Shown here in pieces: positions 16,982 through 25,568 of a DNA stretch of 56,078 bases. The stretch spans positions 1 through 56,078 of the forward strand of contig JACUUO010000003.1 in the NCBI GenBank assembly GCA_014859275.1. Reading direction: 5' to 3'. Under the pieces are notes generated by a model. That model was not told where the DNA came from and did not search any database. It worked only from the letters and a program-made list of their open reading frames with translations. Both the position numbers and the translations under genes were made by a program. How positions within the stretch are numbered: position 1 is the stretch's first letter; each line of letters begins with the position of its first letter. The stretch comes from Actinomycetota bacterium. GTDB lineage: Bacteria > Actinomycetota > Aquicultoria > Aquicultorales > Aquicultoraceae.

Positions 16982-17584
16982 GTGGGTGATGTGCTAAAGA
17001 TTATAATAGCTGAAGATGACCCTTACATAAGGTTAATCTTGCGAAGGATTATCGAGAAAATCTCAGGATTAGAGGTAGTAGCAGAAGCAGAAGATGGCAT
17101 TAAGCTTATCCGTCAAGTAGAAAAGCTGATGCCAGATGTCGTGTTTTTAGATATCACCATGCCCACTATGAATGGATTAGAGGCGGCTAAAAAGATCTTT
17201 AGCATAGACCCCACCATCGCCATGATCTTTGCAACTGCCCATGACAGCTACATGCGCGAGGCCTTTGAGGTCTATGCCTTTGATTATCTTGTTAAACCGT
17301 TTAACCTTGATCGCATCAGACAGACGCTGTCCCGGATAAAGGAGATAAAGGCAAAAGAAAGGGGTGATGGCTCTTCTGCAACACAGCCCATCACTAACAG
17401 ACTTACCGGACGAGAGAAGCAGATTTTAAGGCTTCTTAAGAGAGGTTTGCCATATAAAGAAATTGCTGCTGAGCTCAATATTACTATAAAAACAGTTGAA
17501 TCCCACGTCACAAAGATATTCAGGAAGCTTCAATGCAATGACCGCTTTGAGTTAATTGGTAGAAAAGACCTAAAAATTGATTAG
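16982..17584 (+). CDS. NarL/LuxR-type response regulator
   Basis: 200 residues from GTG 16982 (another GTG at 16991 is possible). Receiver domain about 1-120: acidic pocket EDD, phospho-acceptor Asp in VVFLDITMP, switch threonine in IFATAHD and Lys in YLVKPFN. LuxR helix-turn-helix about 138-195 (LTGREKQILRLLKRG, IAAELNITIKTVESHVTKI). The receiver ends like LytTR-type regulators (AFDYLVKPF) while the output domain is LuxR. No histidine kinase is adjacent, so it is an orphan regulator. Confidence 0.88.
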   Translation: MGDVLKIIIAEDDPYIRLILRRIIEKISGLEVVAEAEDGIKLIRQVEKLMPDVVFLDITMPTMNGLEAAKKIFSIDPTIAMIFATAHDSYMREAFEVYAFDYLVKPFNLDRIRQTLSRIKEIKAKERGDGSSATQPITNRLTGREKQILRLLKRGLPYKEIAAELNITIKTVESHVTKIFRKLQCNDRFELIGRKDLKID

Positions 17585-17890
17585 GGAAAACTAAGGTTTT
17601 TTCAGGGTTTTTAGGGGTTTTTCAGGTTGCTATGCATTGATATGCAATGCAACAATATAGGCATCACAAAAACGCTAACTTAGCATTGTAGAGTTAGGTT
17701 TGTTGATGACGCATAAACTTGAGGAAATCTTTTAAGACTTAAGCGACAAGTAGCATACCAAATATAGAACATTACAAGTTCTGAGTCAGGGCGAACCAGA
17801 GGAGTGGTTTTCTGGCAGAGAGTGTCTTAATGCGATGGCAAAAGAAGGGAGGATGATGGTTAATAAAAAACAGAAGGCTAATTCAATGTT
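17585..17890. other. intergenic with T- and G-runs
   Basis: Just after the response regulator, 17590-17632 alternates G-runs and T5-T6 tracts without a clear stem. The remainder up to the ABC remnant shows no gene or recognised signal. Confidence 0.4.
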
Positions 17891-18496
17891 GATATAGGCT
17901 TTAACTTAAGGAATGGATTTATAAGAGAATTGGTACTTTGCCCTTTATGAATAGGTTCAGGAAAGACATCAATTCTTAATATTATGGCTGGGTTTCTTGC
18001 ACCAACATCAGGAAAAGTTTTTTATGGCAGTTCGAACCTATATGAGCTAAGCAGCGTAAACATTGCAAAGTATCGCAATAGAGAAATTGGCATAGTACAT
18101 CAATTTTTTAATCTTATCTCAGATTTTAACGCCATTCAAAATGTAATGACACCGCTGCTTGTCTCTGGGAAAAAACGGCGTGAGGCAATTGAGATAGCAG
18201 AGATGATGCTTGAGAAAGTAGGCGTTCTTTCAAGAGCGAAACATTATTCATCAGAGCTATCCGGCGGAGAGCAGCAAAGAGTGGCAATTGCCAGGGCGCT
18301 TGTTAATAAACCCAAAGTGGTATTAGCGGATGAGCCAACTGGCAATCTTGACAATAGGAACAGCCAAGAAATTATTGATATATTCTGCGATATACATAAG
18401 CAGGGAAACACAATCGTATTGGTAACGCATGATCCGATGATAGCCGAGAGGGCTGATAGGTCTATAGATCTTAGTAAATACTTATGTGCAGTTTAG
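17891..18496 (+). pseudogene. decayed MacB/LolD-type ABC transporter ATPase
   Basis: From 17984 a 170-codon frame contains Q-loop (VHQFFNL), signature LSGGEQQRVAIARAL, Walker B VVLADEPTGNLD and H-loop VTHD. In the same frame upstream, DIGFNLRNG and GSGKTSILNI (the Walker A) are readable, but a TGA at 17948-17950 interrupts the P-loop and the first 45 or so residues are missing. Full proteins are about 225 residues. No permease gene is adjacent. I conclude it is a broken gene; the TGA replaces no cysteine, so selenocysteine is unlikely. Confidence 0.8.
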
Positions 18497-18606
18497 ATAT
18501 AAGTATTTGGTAACGCAAGCATATAATATCGCTAAAACGCATTCTAAGTATAGTTCAATATATGCAAGTATCTGAAGCTACATAAAGAAGTTATAATTTT
18601 ACAATA

Positions 18607-18873
18607 ATGGGATCAACAAAGGATACGAGGATGTTTGGCGGAAAAGGAATAATTGAGTTACTATATATTGCTGCCCTAATCATATCTACGATTTGGGTTT
18701 ATATTGACGCACCTAGGTTTAGCATCAATAGGTATCTTGCTGCGCTTGTGACGTTATTAATTGTTTATCCATTAGGTTTTTTCCTATATTTGCTAGTTTC
18801 AAGGCTACAAAAGCATGTTCACAGTGAACCTGTAAAAGTTAAGAGCTTCTTTCTGAAAGGCATGCTCCTTTGA
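18607..18873 (+). CDS. small two-helix membrane protein
   Basis: 88 residues from ATG 18607. Two hydrophobic segments, about 15-33 and 44-66, are separated by YIDAPRFSINRY. The tail is basic. No clear ribosome site is visible, so coding is likely but not certain. No family recognised. Confidence 0.45.
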   Translation: MGSTKDTRMFGGKGIIELLYIAALIISTIWVYIDAPRFSINRYLAALVTLLIVYPLGFFLYLLVSRLQKHVHSEPVKVKSFFLKGMLL

Positions 18874-18903
18874 GACGAGGTTTGCGCCTGTACCCGAACT
18901 GTA

Positions 18904-19050
18904 CTAGTTTATAAAGTGCTGTACATAAGCACCACTATAGCCGTTTTCTGTTATGCCGATCCCTACCTTATCCCAATCGCCTAGCATGTTTCTGATGTGG
19001 CTTTTGCTATTTTTGAATGCTGTTACGCAATTATCGTAATACATAGTCAT
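18904..19050 (-). pseudogene. C-terminal remnant of a CAP/SCP-domain protein
   Basis: A 48-codon frame (MTMYYDNCVTAFKNSK...) ends at TAG 18904. AFKNSKSHIRNML followed by DWDKVGIGITENG and a terminal YVQHFIN matches the last third of the CAP superfamily (normally SPGHRxNxL, VGIG, W/YxQxF). The first two thirds of the domain are absent and no continuing frame is seen upstream, where the transporter gene begins instead. I call it a gene fragment. Confidence 0.6.
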
Positions 19051-19066
19051 GTCTCCGCTGATAATT

Positions 19067-19942
19067 TTATCCATGCACCCCATACGGCTCTACGTGAACG
19101 AGCACATCTGCGACTTCTGGATAGAACTTTTTAACTTCCAATTCGACCTCGTCGGCAATTTTATGGGCCCTGTTTACGCTGATTTTGGGGTCTACCAGAA
19201 TATGCAAGTCGAGATATATTTCATTCTTCCGGCCGCGGGTTCTTATTGCGTGGCTATCCCAAACGCCGTTAACCATTGCGACCACACTGCGGATCTGTTC
19301 GCGCTCGATTGCGCACGCATCGCATAATACATCCGAGCTCTCCCTAAATATTGAGAATCCCATGTAGCCGATGATGACGGCGATGATTAGGGCGACGATA
19401 ACATCGACGATTGGGTAACCGAGTCTAACTGCAATCAAGCTCCCAATAACCGATAATGAAACGAATATATCGCTTCTTGTATGCAAAGAATCGGATATTA
19501 GAAGCTCGCTCTTGAGCTGTCTCCCACGCCTGCTCTCAAACGTGGTGACTGCAAAGTTTACGGCAATCGTGGTTAACATTATGATAAAGCTGATTTCCGT
19601 TACCTCGGGTGCTACCCCAGTGAACAGGCGCCGGTATGAGGAGAGGAGTATCTGGACTGCGGTGATAAACAAGAGTGTGCCTATAGCCAGCGATGCGAAT
19701 GTCTCGTATTTCGTGTGGCCATAGGGATGGTTAGGGTCGGCAGGTCTAGAGGCTATATAAATACCTATAAGACCTATAATGTTTGAGGTTCCATCAAACA
19801 GCGAGTGGAAACCATCGGCAAGCATGCTCACAGAGTTAGTAAGGTAACCATAAATCCCTTTGGCAAGTGCAACAAAGATATTTAAGGCGAATACGGTTAT
19901 CAGGATGTTCCTGATAACGGTGTATCTTGGATTGAAATGCAA
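19067..19942 (-). CDS. cation diffusion facilitator (zinc/iron/manganese efflux)
   Basis: 291 residues, TTG 19942 with GAGAGGTG seven nt upstream. Six membrane helices are followed by a cytoplasmic ferredoxin-like domain (about 205-291, YLDLHILVDPKISVNRAHKIADEVE). The paired metal sites are visible as ADGFHSLFD in helix 2 and SDSLHTRSD in helix 5, the HxxxD pattern of CDF proteins. It exchanges a divalent metal for protons. The exact metal cannot be told from sequence. Length is normal. Confidence 0.92.
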   Translation of the reverse strand: MHFNPRYTVIRNILITVFALNIFVALAKGIYGYLTNSVSMLADGFHSLFDGTSNIIGLIGIYIASRPADPNHPYGHTKYETFASLAIGTLLFITAVQILLSSYRRLFTGVAPEVTEISFIIMLTTIAVNFAVTTFESRRGRQLKSELLISDSLHTRSDIFVSLSVIGSLIAVRLGYPIVDVIVALIIAVIIGYMGFSIFRESSDVLCDACAIEREQIRSVVAMVNGVWDSHAIRTRGRKNEIYLDLHILVDPKISVNRAHKIADEVELEVKKFYPEVADVLVHVEPYGVHG

Positions 19943-20041
19943 ATCTTACACCTCTCGGTAAGTATTCTGACAAAGGGCCACATTTAACCATTCTCTAAAC
20001 TAAAAGCATAGACCTGTAGCTCCGTAGGGTCTGCCCATCAG

Positions 20042-20069
20042 ATTTTAGTGTGATCCATCACACTAAAAT
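20042..20069. repeat. 13-bp perfect palindrome with two-base centre
   Basis: ATTTTAGTGTGAT and ATCACACTAAAAT flank a CC centre. It abuts the dispersed repeat at 20072. The same design, 13-bp arms and two-base centre, occurs at 34076-34103 with a different sequence. Confidence 0.8.
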
Positions 20070-20071
20070 AT

Positions 20072-20107
20072 CACTGCGAGGACCTGAAGGCAAAGCGGCA
20101 ATCTCAT
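20072..20107. repeat. dispersed CGAG...GCGGCAATCTC repeat, second copy
   Basis: CACTGCGAGGACCTGAAGG followed by CAAAGCGGCAATCTCAT is an inverted, diverged relative of 7124-7160. It is intergenic. Confidence 0.55.
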
Positions 20108-20251
20108 AATAGGTTCCTCGGGTCTGACTCAGAGAGATAAAGCTACCATAATGCCGGATTTAAAATCAAGCATCTCTGTCAGAACAGGAACATGTACGGC
20201 TTATTGATTGCACGGTGACAAATTCGGGGTTAAAACTAGAATAAGAAAGAG

Positions 20252-20436
20252 TAAAAATAAAGAACCCCAAGAAACCTCACTTGAGAAAGCTCCTTACTCG
20301 CGAATTTCCCATTTCGTTCCTCTCGGCAGATACCTACTCACTCTGGCCTCACGACCATACCTTTCGCATCTCACCTCGAGGCCACTGCTGGTACGTTCAT
20401 TTTCTCGAACCTCTCGCATTCAGCCCCTTGGGGTCT
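20252..20436 (-). ncRNA. structured non-coding RNA of about 185 nt (6S-like shape), unidentified
   Basis: On the minus strand a consensus promoter (complement 20443-20471) points into a stretch with no credible protein. The predicted 5' end ACCCCAAG pairs with CTTGGGGT near the 3' end, which is followed by the T-rich TCTTTATTTTT. Inside, GGCCTC pairs with GAGGCC around a GAAA-containing loop, GCGA with TCGC, and GGGGCT with AGCTTT, giving a long interrupted rod closed at both ends. Length and rod shape recall 6S RNA, but I cannot assign it. The short frames in the region overlap only by chance. Confidence 0.65.
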
Positions 20437-20442
20437 AGTCTT

Positions 20443-20471
20443 AAGGTACCAAATGCGGCAGTTATTGTCAA
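20443..20471 (-). promoter_or_regulatory. promoter of the orphan RNA
   Basis: TTGACA (complement 20466-20471), exactly 17 bp, then TACCTT (complement 20443-20448). The -35 box is perfect and the -10 box keeps the key A2 and T6. The start would be near 20436. Confidence 0.75.
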
Positions 20472-20639
20472 CATATTTTTCAAAAACTTTTTCTTTTTAC
20501 CACTAAGATCAAACCTATAGCTAAGATCAGCGCAATGCGTCACTAACCTGGTAGAGAAGTTTAGTGCGACTTTTAGGGTTATACCTTAACCAATACCTAG
20601 CTTGAGCTGCATAGATTTAAACCTAACTACAATATTAAA

Positions 20640-20668
20640 TTGCAAGTTTATTCAGGCAAACGTATAAT
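20640..20668 (+). promoter_or_regulatory. promoter of the menaquinone operon
   Basis: TTGCAA (20640-20645), 17-bp spacer, TATAAT (20663-20668), 34 bp before the ubiD start. This is a strong sigma-70-type match. Confidence 0.8.
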
Positions 20669-20701
20669 TACAGGTTAATAAATGAGAGGTGGAAATTAGT
20701 C

Positions 20702-22147
20702 GTGGCATTTCGTGACCTGCGAGATTTTATACGCTTCCTTGAATCAAAAGGGCAGCTCAAAAAAGTTGATGTTGAAGTCGATCCGGTTCTTGAAGTTACT
20801 GAGATTACCGATAGAGTAAGCAAATCCTATGGGTCGGCCCTTCTTTTTGAAAAGCCAAAAGGCTCAAATATCCCAATTCTTATCAATGCCTTCGGTTCTT
20901 ACGAGAGAATGAGCTGGGCGCTAGGGGTAAATCATCTAGATGAGGTTCCGAAAAGGCTTGGTGAACTTTTACCGGACGGAGAGCCGGAAACCTTCTGGCA
21001 GAAGATTTCTACCTTATTCAAGCTTAAAAATATCGCCGACTATAAGCCGAAAGAGGTAAAGAACGCGCCTTGCCAGGAAGTCGTTTTAACCGATAACCTG
21101 TCACTCGATGATATCCCGGTTCTTAAATGCTGGCCACAGGATGGTGGGAAATTTATCACCTTGCCGCTTGTTATTACTAAAGATCCAGATAGTGGCAGGC
21201 AGAATGTTGGCATGTACCGGATGCAGGTATATGATAGCCAAACAACAGGCATGCACTGGCATGACCACCATGATGGAGCCCATAATTACCGCAAGCACCA
21301 AAAACAGGGCAAGCCGATTGAAGTCGCGGTCGCCCTCGGTGGCGATCCCGCAACAATATATTCCGCAACTGCGCCGCTTCCTCCACACGTGGAGGAGCTA
21401 TTTTTTGCTGGTATGCTACGTAAGCAAGCTGTAGAGGTAGTAAAGGCAAAGACGGTTGATCTTGTGGTTCCAGCGAATGCGGAGATAATCCTAGAAGGCT
21501 ATGTTGATTCCGAAGAAACGAGGTGGGAGGGTCCATTTGGTGATCATACCGGATATTATTCGTTAGCCGATTACTACCCGGTATTTCATGTCAAATGCAT
21601 CACGATGCGCGAAAAGCCAATTTACCCGGCGACAATAGTCGGTAAACCTCCAATGGAGGATTGCTATATGGGCAAAGCGACTGAGAGGATATTTTTGCCG
21701 CTTCTTAAAGTTGCTTTACCTGAGATACAGGATTTAAACCTACCACTTGAGGGGGTCTTTCATAACTGTGCTATCGTATCTATAAAGAAGAGTTACCCGG
21801 CCCACGCCTATAAGGTGATGAGTGCGCTCTGGGGCCTCGGCCAGATGATGTTCACCAAGATAATAATCGTTGTCGACCACACGGTCGATGCACAGAGCAT
21901 GTCCGAAGTTCTCTGGAAGGTCTTTAATAATGTCGACCCAAAACGTGATATTATGATAGTCAAGGGTCCTCTTGATGCTCTGGACCACTCATCCAATACA
22001 CCAAAATTCGGCTCTAAAATGGGGATAGACGCCACCAAGAAGTGGCCCGAGGAGGGTCACACCCGGGAATGGCCGGATGATATAATAATGGATGAAGAGA
22101 CCAGACAATTGGTCGACAGGAAGTGGAAGGAATATGGCCTCGGGTAA
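20702..22147 (+). CDS. ubiD: UbiD-family decarboxylase of menaquinone synthesis
   Basis: 481 residues, GTG 20702 with GAGGTGG upstream. It is a prenylated-FMN-dependent decarboxylase. MAFRDLRDFIRFLESKGQLKKV at the start, MHWHDHHDGA around 185-195, and EGPFGDHTGYY near 280 (E and metal-binding residues of the prFMN site) are UbiD signatures. First gene of the operon; it probably removes the carboxyl group of the prenylated 1,4-dihydroxy-6-naphthoate (MqnL role). It needs the flavin cofactor made by the UbiX gene two positions downstream. It overlaps ubiA by 14 bp. Confidence 0.92.
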   Translation: MAFRDLRDFIRFLESKGQLKKVDVEVDPVLEVTEITDRVSKSYGSALLFEKPKGSNIPILINAFGSYERMSWALGVNHLDEVPKRLGELLPDGEPETFWQKISTLFKLKNIADYKPKEVKNAPCQEVVLTDNLSLDDIPVLKCWPQDGGKFITLPLVITKDPDSGRQNVGMYRMQVYDSQTTGMHWHDHHDGAHNYRKHQKQGKPIEVAVALGGDPATIYSATAPLPPHVEELFFAGMLRKQAVEVVKAKTVDLVVPANAEIILEGYVDSEETRWEGPFGDHTGYYSLADYYPVFHVKCITMREKPIYPATIVGKPPMEDCYMGKATERIFLPLLKVALPEIQDLNLPLEGVFHNCAIVSIKKSYPAHAYKVMSALWGLGQMMFTKIIIVVDHTVDAQSMSEVLWKVFNNVDPKRDIMIVKGPLDALDHSSNTPKFGSKMGIDATKKWPEEGHTREWPDDIIMDEETRQLVDRKWKEYGLG

Positions 22148-23012
22148 ACTCAAGATAGCTCTTGAGACGATTAAGTTTGAGCATACTATTTTCGCACTAC
22201 CTTTTGCCTACATGGGCATGATGTTGGCCGCAAACGGTATGCCGAGTCTTAAGCAGTTCTTGTGGATTACGATCGCGATGATAGGAGCAAGAAGCTTTGC
22301 TATGGCAATCAATCGCTATATCGATCGCGATATAGACGCCCGCAACCCGCGCACGAAGAACCGTGCGATTCCAGCAGGCAAGTTAACCTCAAGGTACGTA
22401 TTTATCTTTAGCGCCATAAGTCTTACACTTTTTTTTATCGCCACTTATCAGCTAGCACCGCTTGCTCGGATTGTCTGGCCGGCGATCGTTATACCATTTG
22501 TTATCTACTCCTATACAAAGCGTTTTACCTGGCTTAGTCATGTAGTGCTTGGTATATGCCTCGGGTTAGCCCCAATTGGGGCCTGGATTGCTATTACAAA
22601 TGGCCTAAGCTGGCCGGTTGTTATCCTCGGTGCGGCAGTAATGTTGTGGGTGGCCGGATTTGATATCATTTACGCCTGCCAGGATATTGATGCTGACCGG
22701 CGGGACGGGCTTTTTTCGATCCCAGCTGTTTTTGGCATAAAAAAGGCGCTTTTGGTCACGAGAGCATTCCATGTTTTGACGGTAGGCTTATTATTTACGG
22801 TCGGCGTAGCCTTTAAAATGGGTGCCGTCTACTATTTCGGTGTAATGATCACGACGCTGCTACTTGCCTACGAGAACCAGCTAGTAAAGCCACATGACCT
22901 ATCTAAAGTGAACATGGCTTTCTTCACCGTTAATGGATTTATCAGCCTTCAAATATTCGCCTTTACCGGTCTTGACTTTGCCGCAAGGTATTTGCTTAAG
23001 GGGCTGGATTAA
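22134..23012 (+). CDS. ubiA: UbiA-family prenyltransferase (MqnP-like)
   Basis: 292 residues. I start at ATG 22134, inside the end of ubiD, since GGAAGGAA lies just upstream. An integral membrane prenyltransferase with about eight helices. The two Asp-rich motifs are NRYIDRDIDARNPRTKNR (about 65) and DIIYACQDIDADRRDG (about 182), which bind the polyprenyl diphosphate through magnesium. In this operon the acceptor is expected to be the 1,4-dihydroxy-6-naphthoate intermediate of the futalosine route, rather than 4-hydroxybenzoate. Confidence 0.92.
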   Translation: MASGKLKIALETIKFEHTIFALPFAYMGMMLAANGMPSLKQFLWITIAMIGARSFAMAINRYIDRDIDARNPRTKNRAIPAGKLTSRYVFIFSAISLTLFFIATYQLAPLARIVWPAIVIPFVIYSYTKRFTWLSHVVLGICLGLAPIGAWIAITNGLSWPVVILGAAVMLWVAGFDIIYACQDIDADRRDGLFSIPAVFGIKKALLVTRAFHVLTVGLLFTVGVAFKMGAVYYFGVMITTLLLAYENQLVKPHDLSKVNMAFFTVNGFISLQIFAFTGLDFAARYLLKGLD

Positions 23013-23606
23013 TTGGAGTATATAGTCGCCGTTACCGGTGCGAGCGGCTCTATCTATGGAAAGAGAATCCTGCAAATTCTCCTCGAACATGGTTTTAATA
23101 TCTCTCTAATCGTCTCTGAGCCGGGAAAGTTAGTAGTCGCCCACGAGTTGGGGTTTTCCTTTGACGAAGCCGACGCCGTTACTTCTTTAGCGAATTGGCT
23201 TGGGGTGCCCGGGGCGGAAAAGCTTCTTAAATATTACCGCGATGATGATCTGATGGCGCCGGTTTGCAGCGGATCTTATACAACGGCTGGCATGGTGATA
23301 GTGCCATGCAGCATGGCAACCCTTGGGGCAGTTGCAAGCGGGCTATCCTCAAGTTTAATCGAGCGCACGGCGGATGTTGTACTAAAGGAGTCCAGACGGC
23401 TTATAATAGTGCCGAGGGAGACTCCGCTTAATCGCATCCATATTAGGAACCTTCTTGTGGTTGAGGAAGCCGGAGCGAAGATAGTGCCAGCGATGCCTGC
23501 ATTCTATCATAACCCAAAAACGATCGATGAGATCGTCGATTTTATCGTGGGCAAAGTGCTCGATCAGCTGGGTGTTAAGCACGACCTTTTTGCGAGGTGG
23601 GGATAA
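23013..23606 (+). CDS. ubiX: flavin prenyltransferase UbiX
   Basis: 197 residues, TTG 23013 with AAGGGG upstream and starting directly after the ubiA stop. It makes prenylated FMN from FMN and dimethylallyl phosphate for UbiD. Signs: VAVTGASGSIYGKRIL at the N-terminus, PCSMATLGAVASG (about 92), and RLIIVPRETPLNRIHIRNLL (about 130). The family is about 190-200 residues, so it is complete. Confidence 0.92.
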   Translation: MEYIVAVTGASGSIYGKRILQILLEHGFNISLIVSEPGKLVVAHELGFSFDEADAVTSLANWLGVPGAEKLLKYYRDDDLMAPVCSGSYTTAGMVIVPCSMATLGAVASGLSSSLIERTADVVLKESRRLIIVPRETPLNRIHIRNLLVVEEAGAKIVPAMPAFYHNPKTIDEIVDFIVGKVLDQLGVKHDLFARWG

Positions 23607-23630
23607 GATTTTTACTTGGAGGTTATATAG

Positions 23631-24734
23631 ATGTCAACCACACTAACGACGATTGATCTAAAAGAAATAGAAGAGAAGGTGATATCGGGTGAGCGACTCT
23701 CGCGAGATGAGGGTATCGCCCTTTATGGCATAAATGATATTCTTTTTCTGGGCGCGCTTGCAAGGTATGTTAAGGAAAAGAAGACTGGTAATTATGCCTA
23801 TTTTAATGTCAACCGCCATATAAACCTAACAAATGTATGCATATCACGATGTAAATTCTGCGCTTTTAGTGCGGATAAGGATGATCTGCATGCCTACACC
23901 ATGACCCTTGAAGAAGTCCTGGATCGCGCTCTAGAGGCGCCGAAGTTAGGCGCAACCGAACTTCATATTGTAAGTGGCTTGCATTCCGATCTCCCCTTCG
24001 ATTATTACCTGGAGGTCATCAGCGAGTGCAAGAAGGCTCTTCCAGATATTCACATCCAGGCCTTCACTGCGGTCGAGATCGATTATTTTGCGCAGATAAT
24101 TGGCTTAAGCATACGAGAGGTCCTTGAGAAATTAAAGGAAGCAGGGCTTGGGTCGATGCCAGGCGGTGGCGCCGAGATATTTAGCGGTCGCGTTCGCGGC
24201 CTTACTTGCGAGAAAAAGGCTAGTGGCGAGCGGTGGCTAGAGGTTATGAGAACCGCGCATGAGCTTGGCCTTAGATCGAATGCGACCATGCTATATGGGC
24301 ATGTTGAGACCATCGAAGAGCGAATCGATCACCTGATAAAACTGCGCGAACTTCAAGACGAGACGGGCGGTTTTCAGAGCTTCATACCACTACCATTTCA
24401 CCCGGATAATACCAGCCTAGCGGATATAAAAAGGACGACCGCATTTGACGATATGAAGACGTTTACGATCTCGAGATTGATCCTTGATAACTTCGACCAT
24501 ATCAAGGCCTTCTGGATAATGGTGGGGCTCAAGCTAGCTCAGCTATCGCTTGATTTTGGGGTCGATGACCTTGATGGAACAGTTGTCGAGGAGAAGATAA
24601 CTCACTCTGCTGGTGCTCAGACCGAGGAGTCAATTGAGAAAGAAGAATTGGTAAGGTTGATTAAGGATGCTGGACGCACGCCGGTCGAGCGGGATACCCT
24701 GTATAACGTGATAAAGATTTATAAGGAGGAGTAA
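23631..24734 (+). CDS. mqnE: aminodeoxyfutalosine synthase (radical SAM)
   Basis: 367 residues, ATG 23631 with TTGGAGG upstream. It joins 3-[(1-carboxyvinyl)oxy]benzoate to the SAM-derived adenosyl radical to give 6-amino-6-deoxyfutalosine. The radical-SAM cluster is CxxxCxxC in NVCISRCKFCAFS (about 70-80). PFHPDNTSL and the absence of MqnC-type residues assign it to MqnE rather than MqnC, whose paralogue lies two genes on. The two share an overall 360-residue plan with conserved GxGAEI and DDLDGTVVEEKI blocks. Confidence 0.92.
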   Translation: MSTTLTTIDLKEIEEKVISGERLSRDEGIALYGINDILFLGALARYVKEKKTGNYAYFNVNRHINLTNVCISRCKFCAFSADKDDLHAYTMTLEEVLDRALEAPKLGATELHIVSGLHSDLPFDYYLEVISECKKALPDIHIQAFTAVEIDYFAQIIGLSIREVLEKLKEAGLGSMPGGGAEIFSGRVRGLTCEKKASGERWLEVMRTAHELGLRSNATMLYGHVETIEERIDHLIKLRELQDETGGFQSFIPLPFHPDNTSLADIKRTTAFDDMKTFTISRLILDNFDHIKAFWIMVGLKLAQLSLDFGVDDLDGTVVEEKITHSAGAQTEESIEKEELVRLIKDAGRTPVERDTLYNVIKIYKEE

Positions 24735-24737
24735 TAA

Positions 24738-25568
24738 TTGCATAGGCCAAGAGTTGGTCACATACAGTTTATTAACTGCCTGCCTCTCTACTATGGTCTA
24801 GTGCATAATAACGTTCTCCTTGATGTAGAACTGGTAAAGGGTACCCCAACAGAACTGAATGGGTGGCTGCTTGAAGGAAAGCTCGATATAAGCCCGATAT
24901 CCTCGATCGAGTACTGTCGAAATTATAAAGACCTGATGCTCTTACCAAATCTTGCCGTAGCGGCAGATGGCGAGGTAAAGAGTATTTTATTCGTCAGCAA
25001 GGTTCCGGTGGAAGAGATTGACGGATGTCCTGTGGCGTTAACAAATACTTCTGCAACGTCGCAGGCGCTGATACGAATCATCTTGCGTGATAAATATAAA
25101 GCTTCCCCAAAGTATTTCGTCTGCCCACCAGATCTATCCAAGATGCTGATGGAGGCGGATGGCGCTCTCCTCATCGGCGACGACGCCCTTCGCATCCTAT
25201 ACGATCCACCCAGGGGTCTGTATCTCTACGATCTTGGCAAAGAATGGAAGGAGATGACGGGAAGGCGCATGGTTTTTGCCGTCTGGGCTGTAAGGCGTAT
25301 CTTTGCGGCTGAAAACCCCGAGCTGGTCGCTGGAGTTTATCGGGCGTTTATGAGGTCGATGGAATACAGCATCATGAAGGTGGATGAGATTGCTCAAGCG
25401 GCCTCGAGGTGGGAGAATTTTGACGCCGGTTTCATGAAGGACTACTTCGTGAGCCTCAAGTTTGACCTTGGTTCGACCTACCAGCGGGATTTACTCGCTT
25501 GTGCGACGAGGGCATATGAACTCGGCTTCATACAGGAAATCCCAAGATTCGAGTTCGTGGAGGTTTGA
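24738..25568 (+). CDS. mqnA: chorismate dehydratase
   Basis: 276 residues, TTG 24738 with AAGGAGGAG upstream. First committed step of the futalosine pathway: chorismate to 3-[(1-carboxyvinyl)oxy]benzoate. RVGHIQFINCLPLYYGL at the N-terminus and the SPISSIEY and TNTSATSQAL blocks fit MqnA (periplasmic-binding-protein fold) rather than MqnD, whose N-terminus has a different SPCPNDT-type motif. Its stop overlaps the mqnC start. MqnD, needed later, is not in this window. Confidence 0.9.
   Translation: MHRPRVGHIQFINCLPLYYGLVHNNVLLDVELVKGTPTELNGWLLEGKLDISPISSIEYCRNYKDLMLLPNLAVAADGEVKSILFVSKVPVEEIDGCPVALTNTSATSQALIRIILRDKYKASPKYFVCPPDLSKMLMEADGALLIGDDALRILYDPPRGLYLYDLGKEWKEMTGRRMVFAVWAVRRIFAAENPELVAGVYRAFMRSMEYSIMKVDEIAQAASRWENFDAGFMKDYFVSLKFDLGSTYQRDLLACATRAYELGFIQEIPRFEFVEV

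Noticed and set aside
17948-17950. In-frame TGA in the ABC ATPase as a third selenocysteine codon
   Set aside because: The position corresponds to the P-loop, not to a cysteine, the N-terminal strand is missing and no redox motif is present; simple gene decay explains it.
20252-20436. tmRNA, RNase P RNA or SRP RNA
   Set aside because: I see a GGGGCTGAA start-like string, but no tRNA-like 3' end for tmRNA, no conserved P4 core for RNase P, and no SRP GGAAGG-type apical loop.
20208-20520. Two overlapping forward frames of 76 and 79 codons
   Set aside because: They lie over the structured minus-strand RNA, have Ser/Arg/Leu-rich random-like sequence and no ribosome sites.
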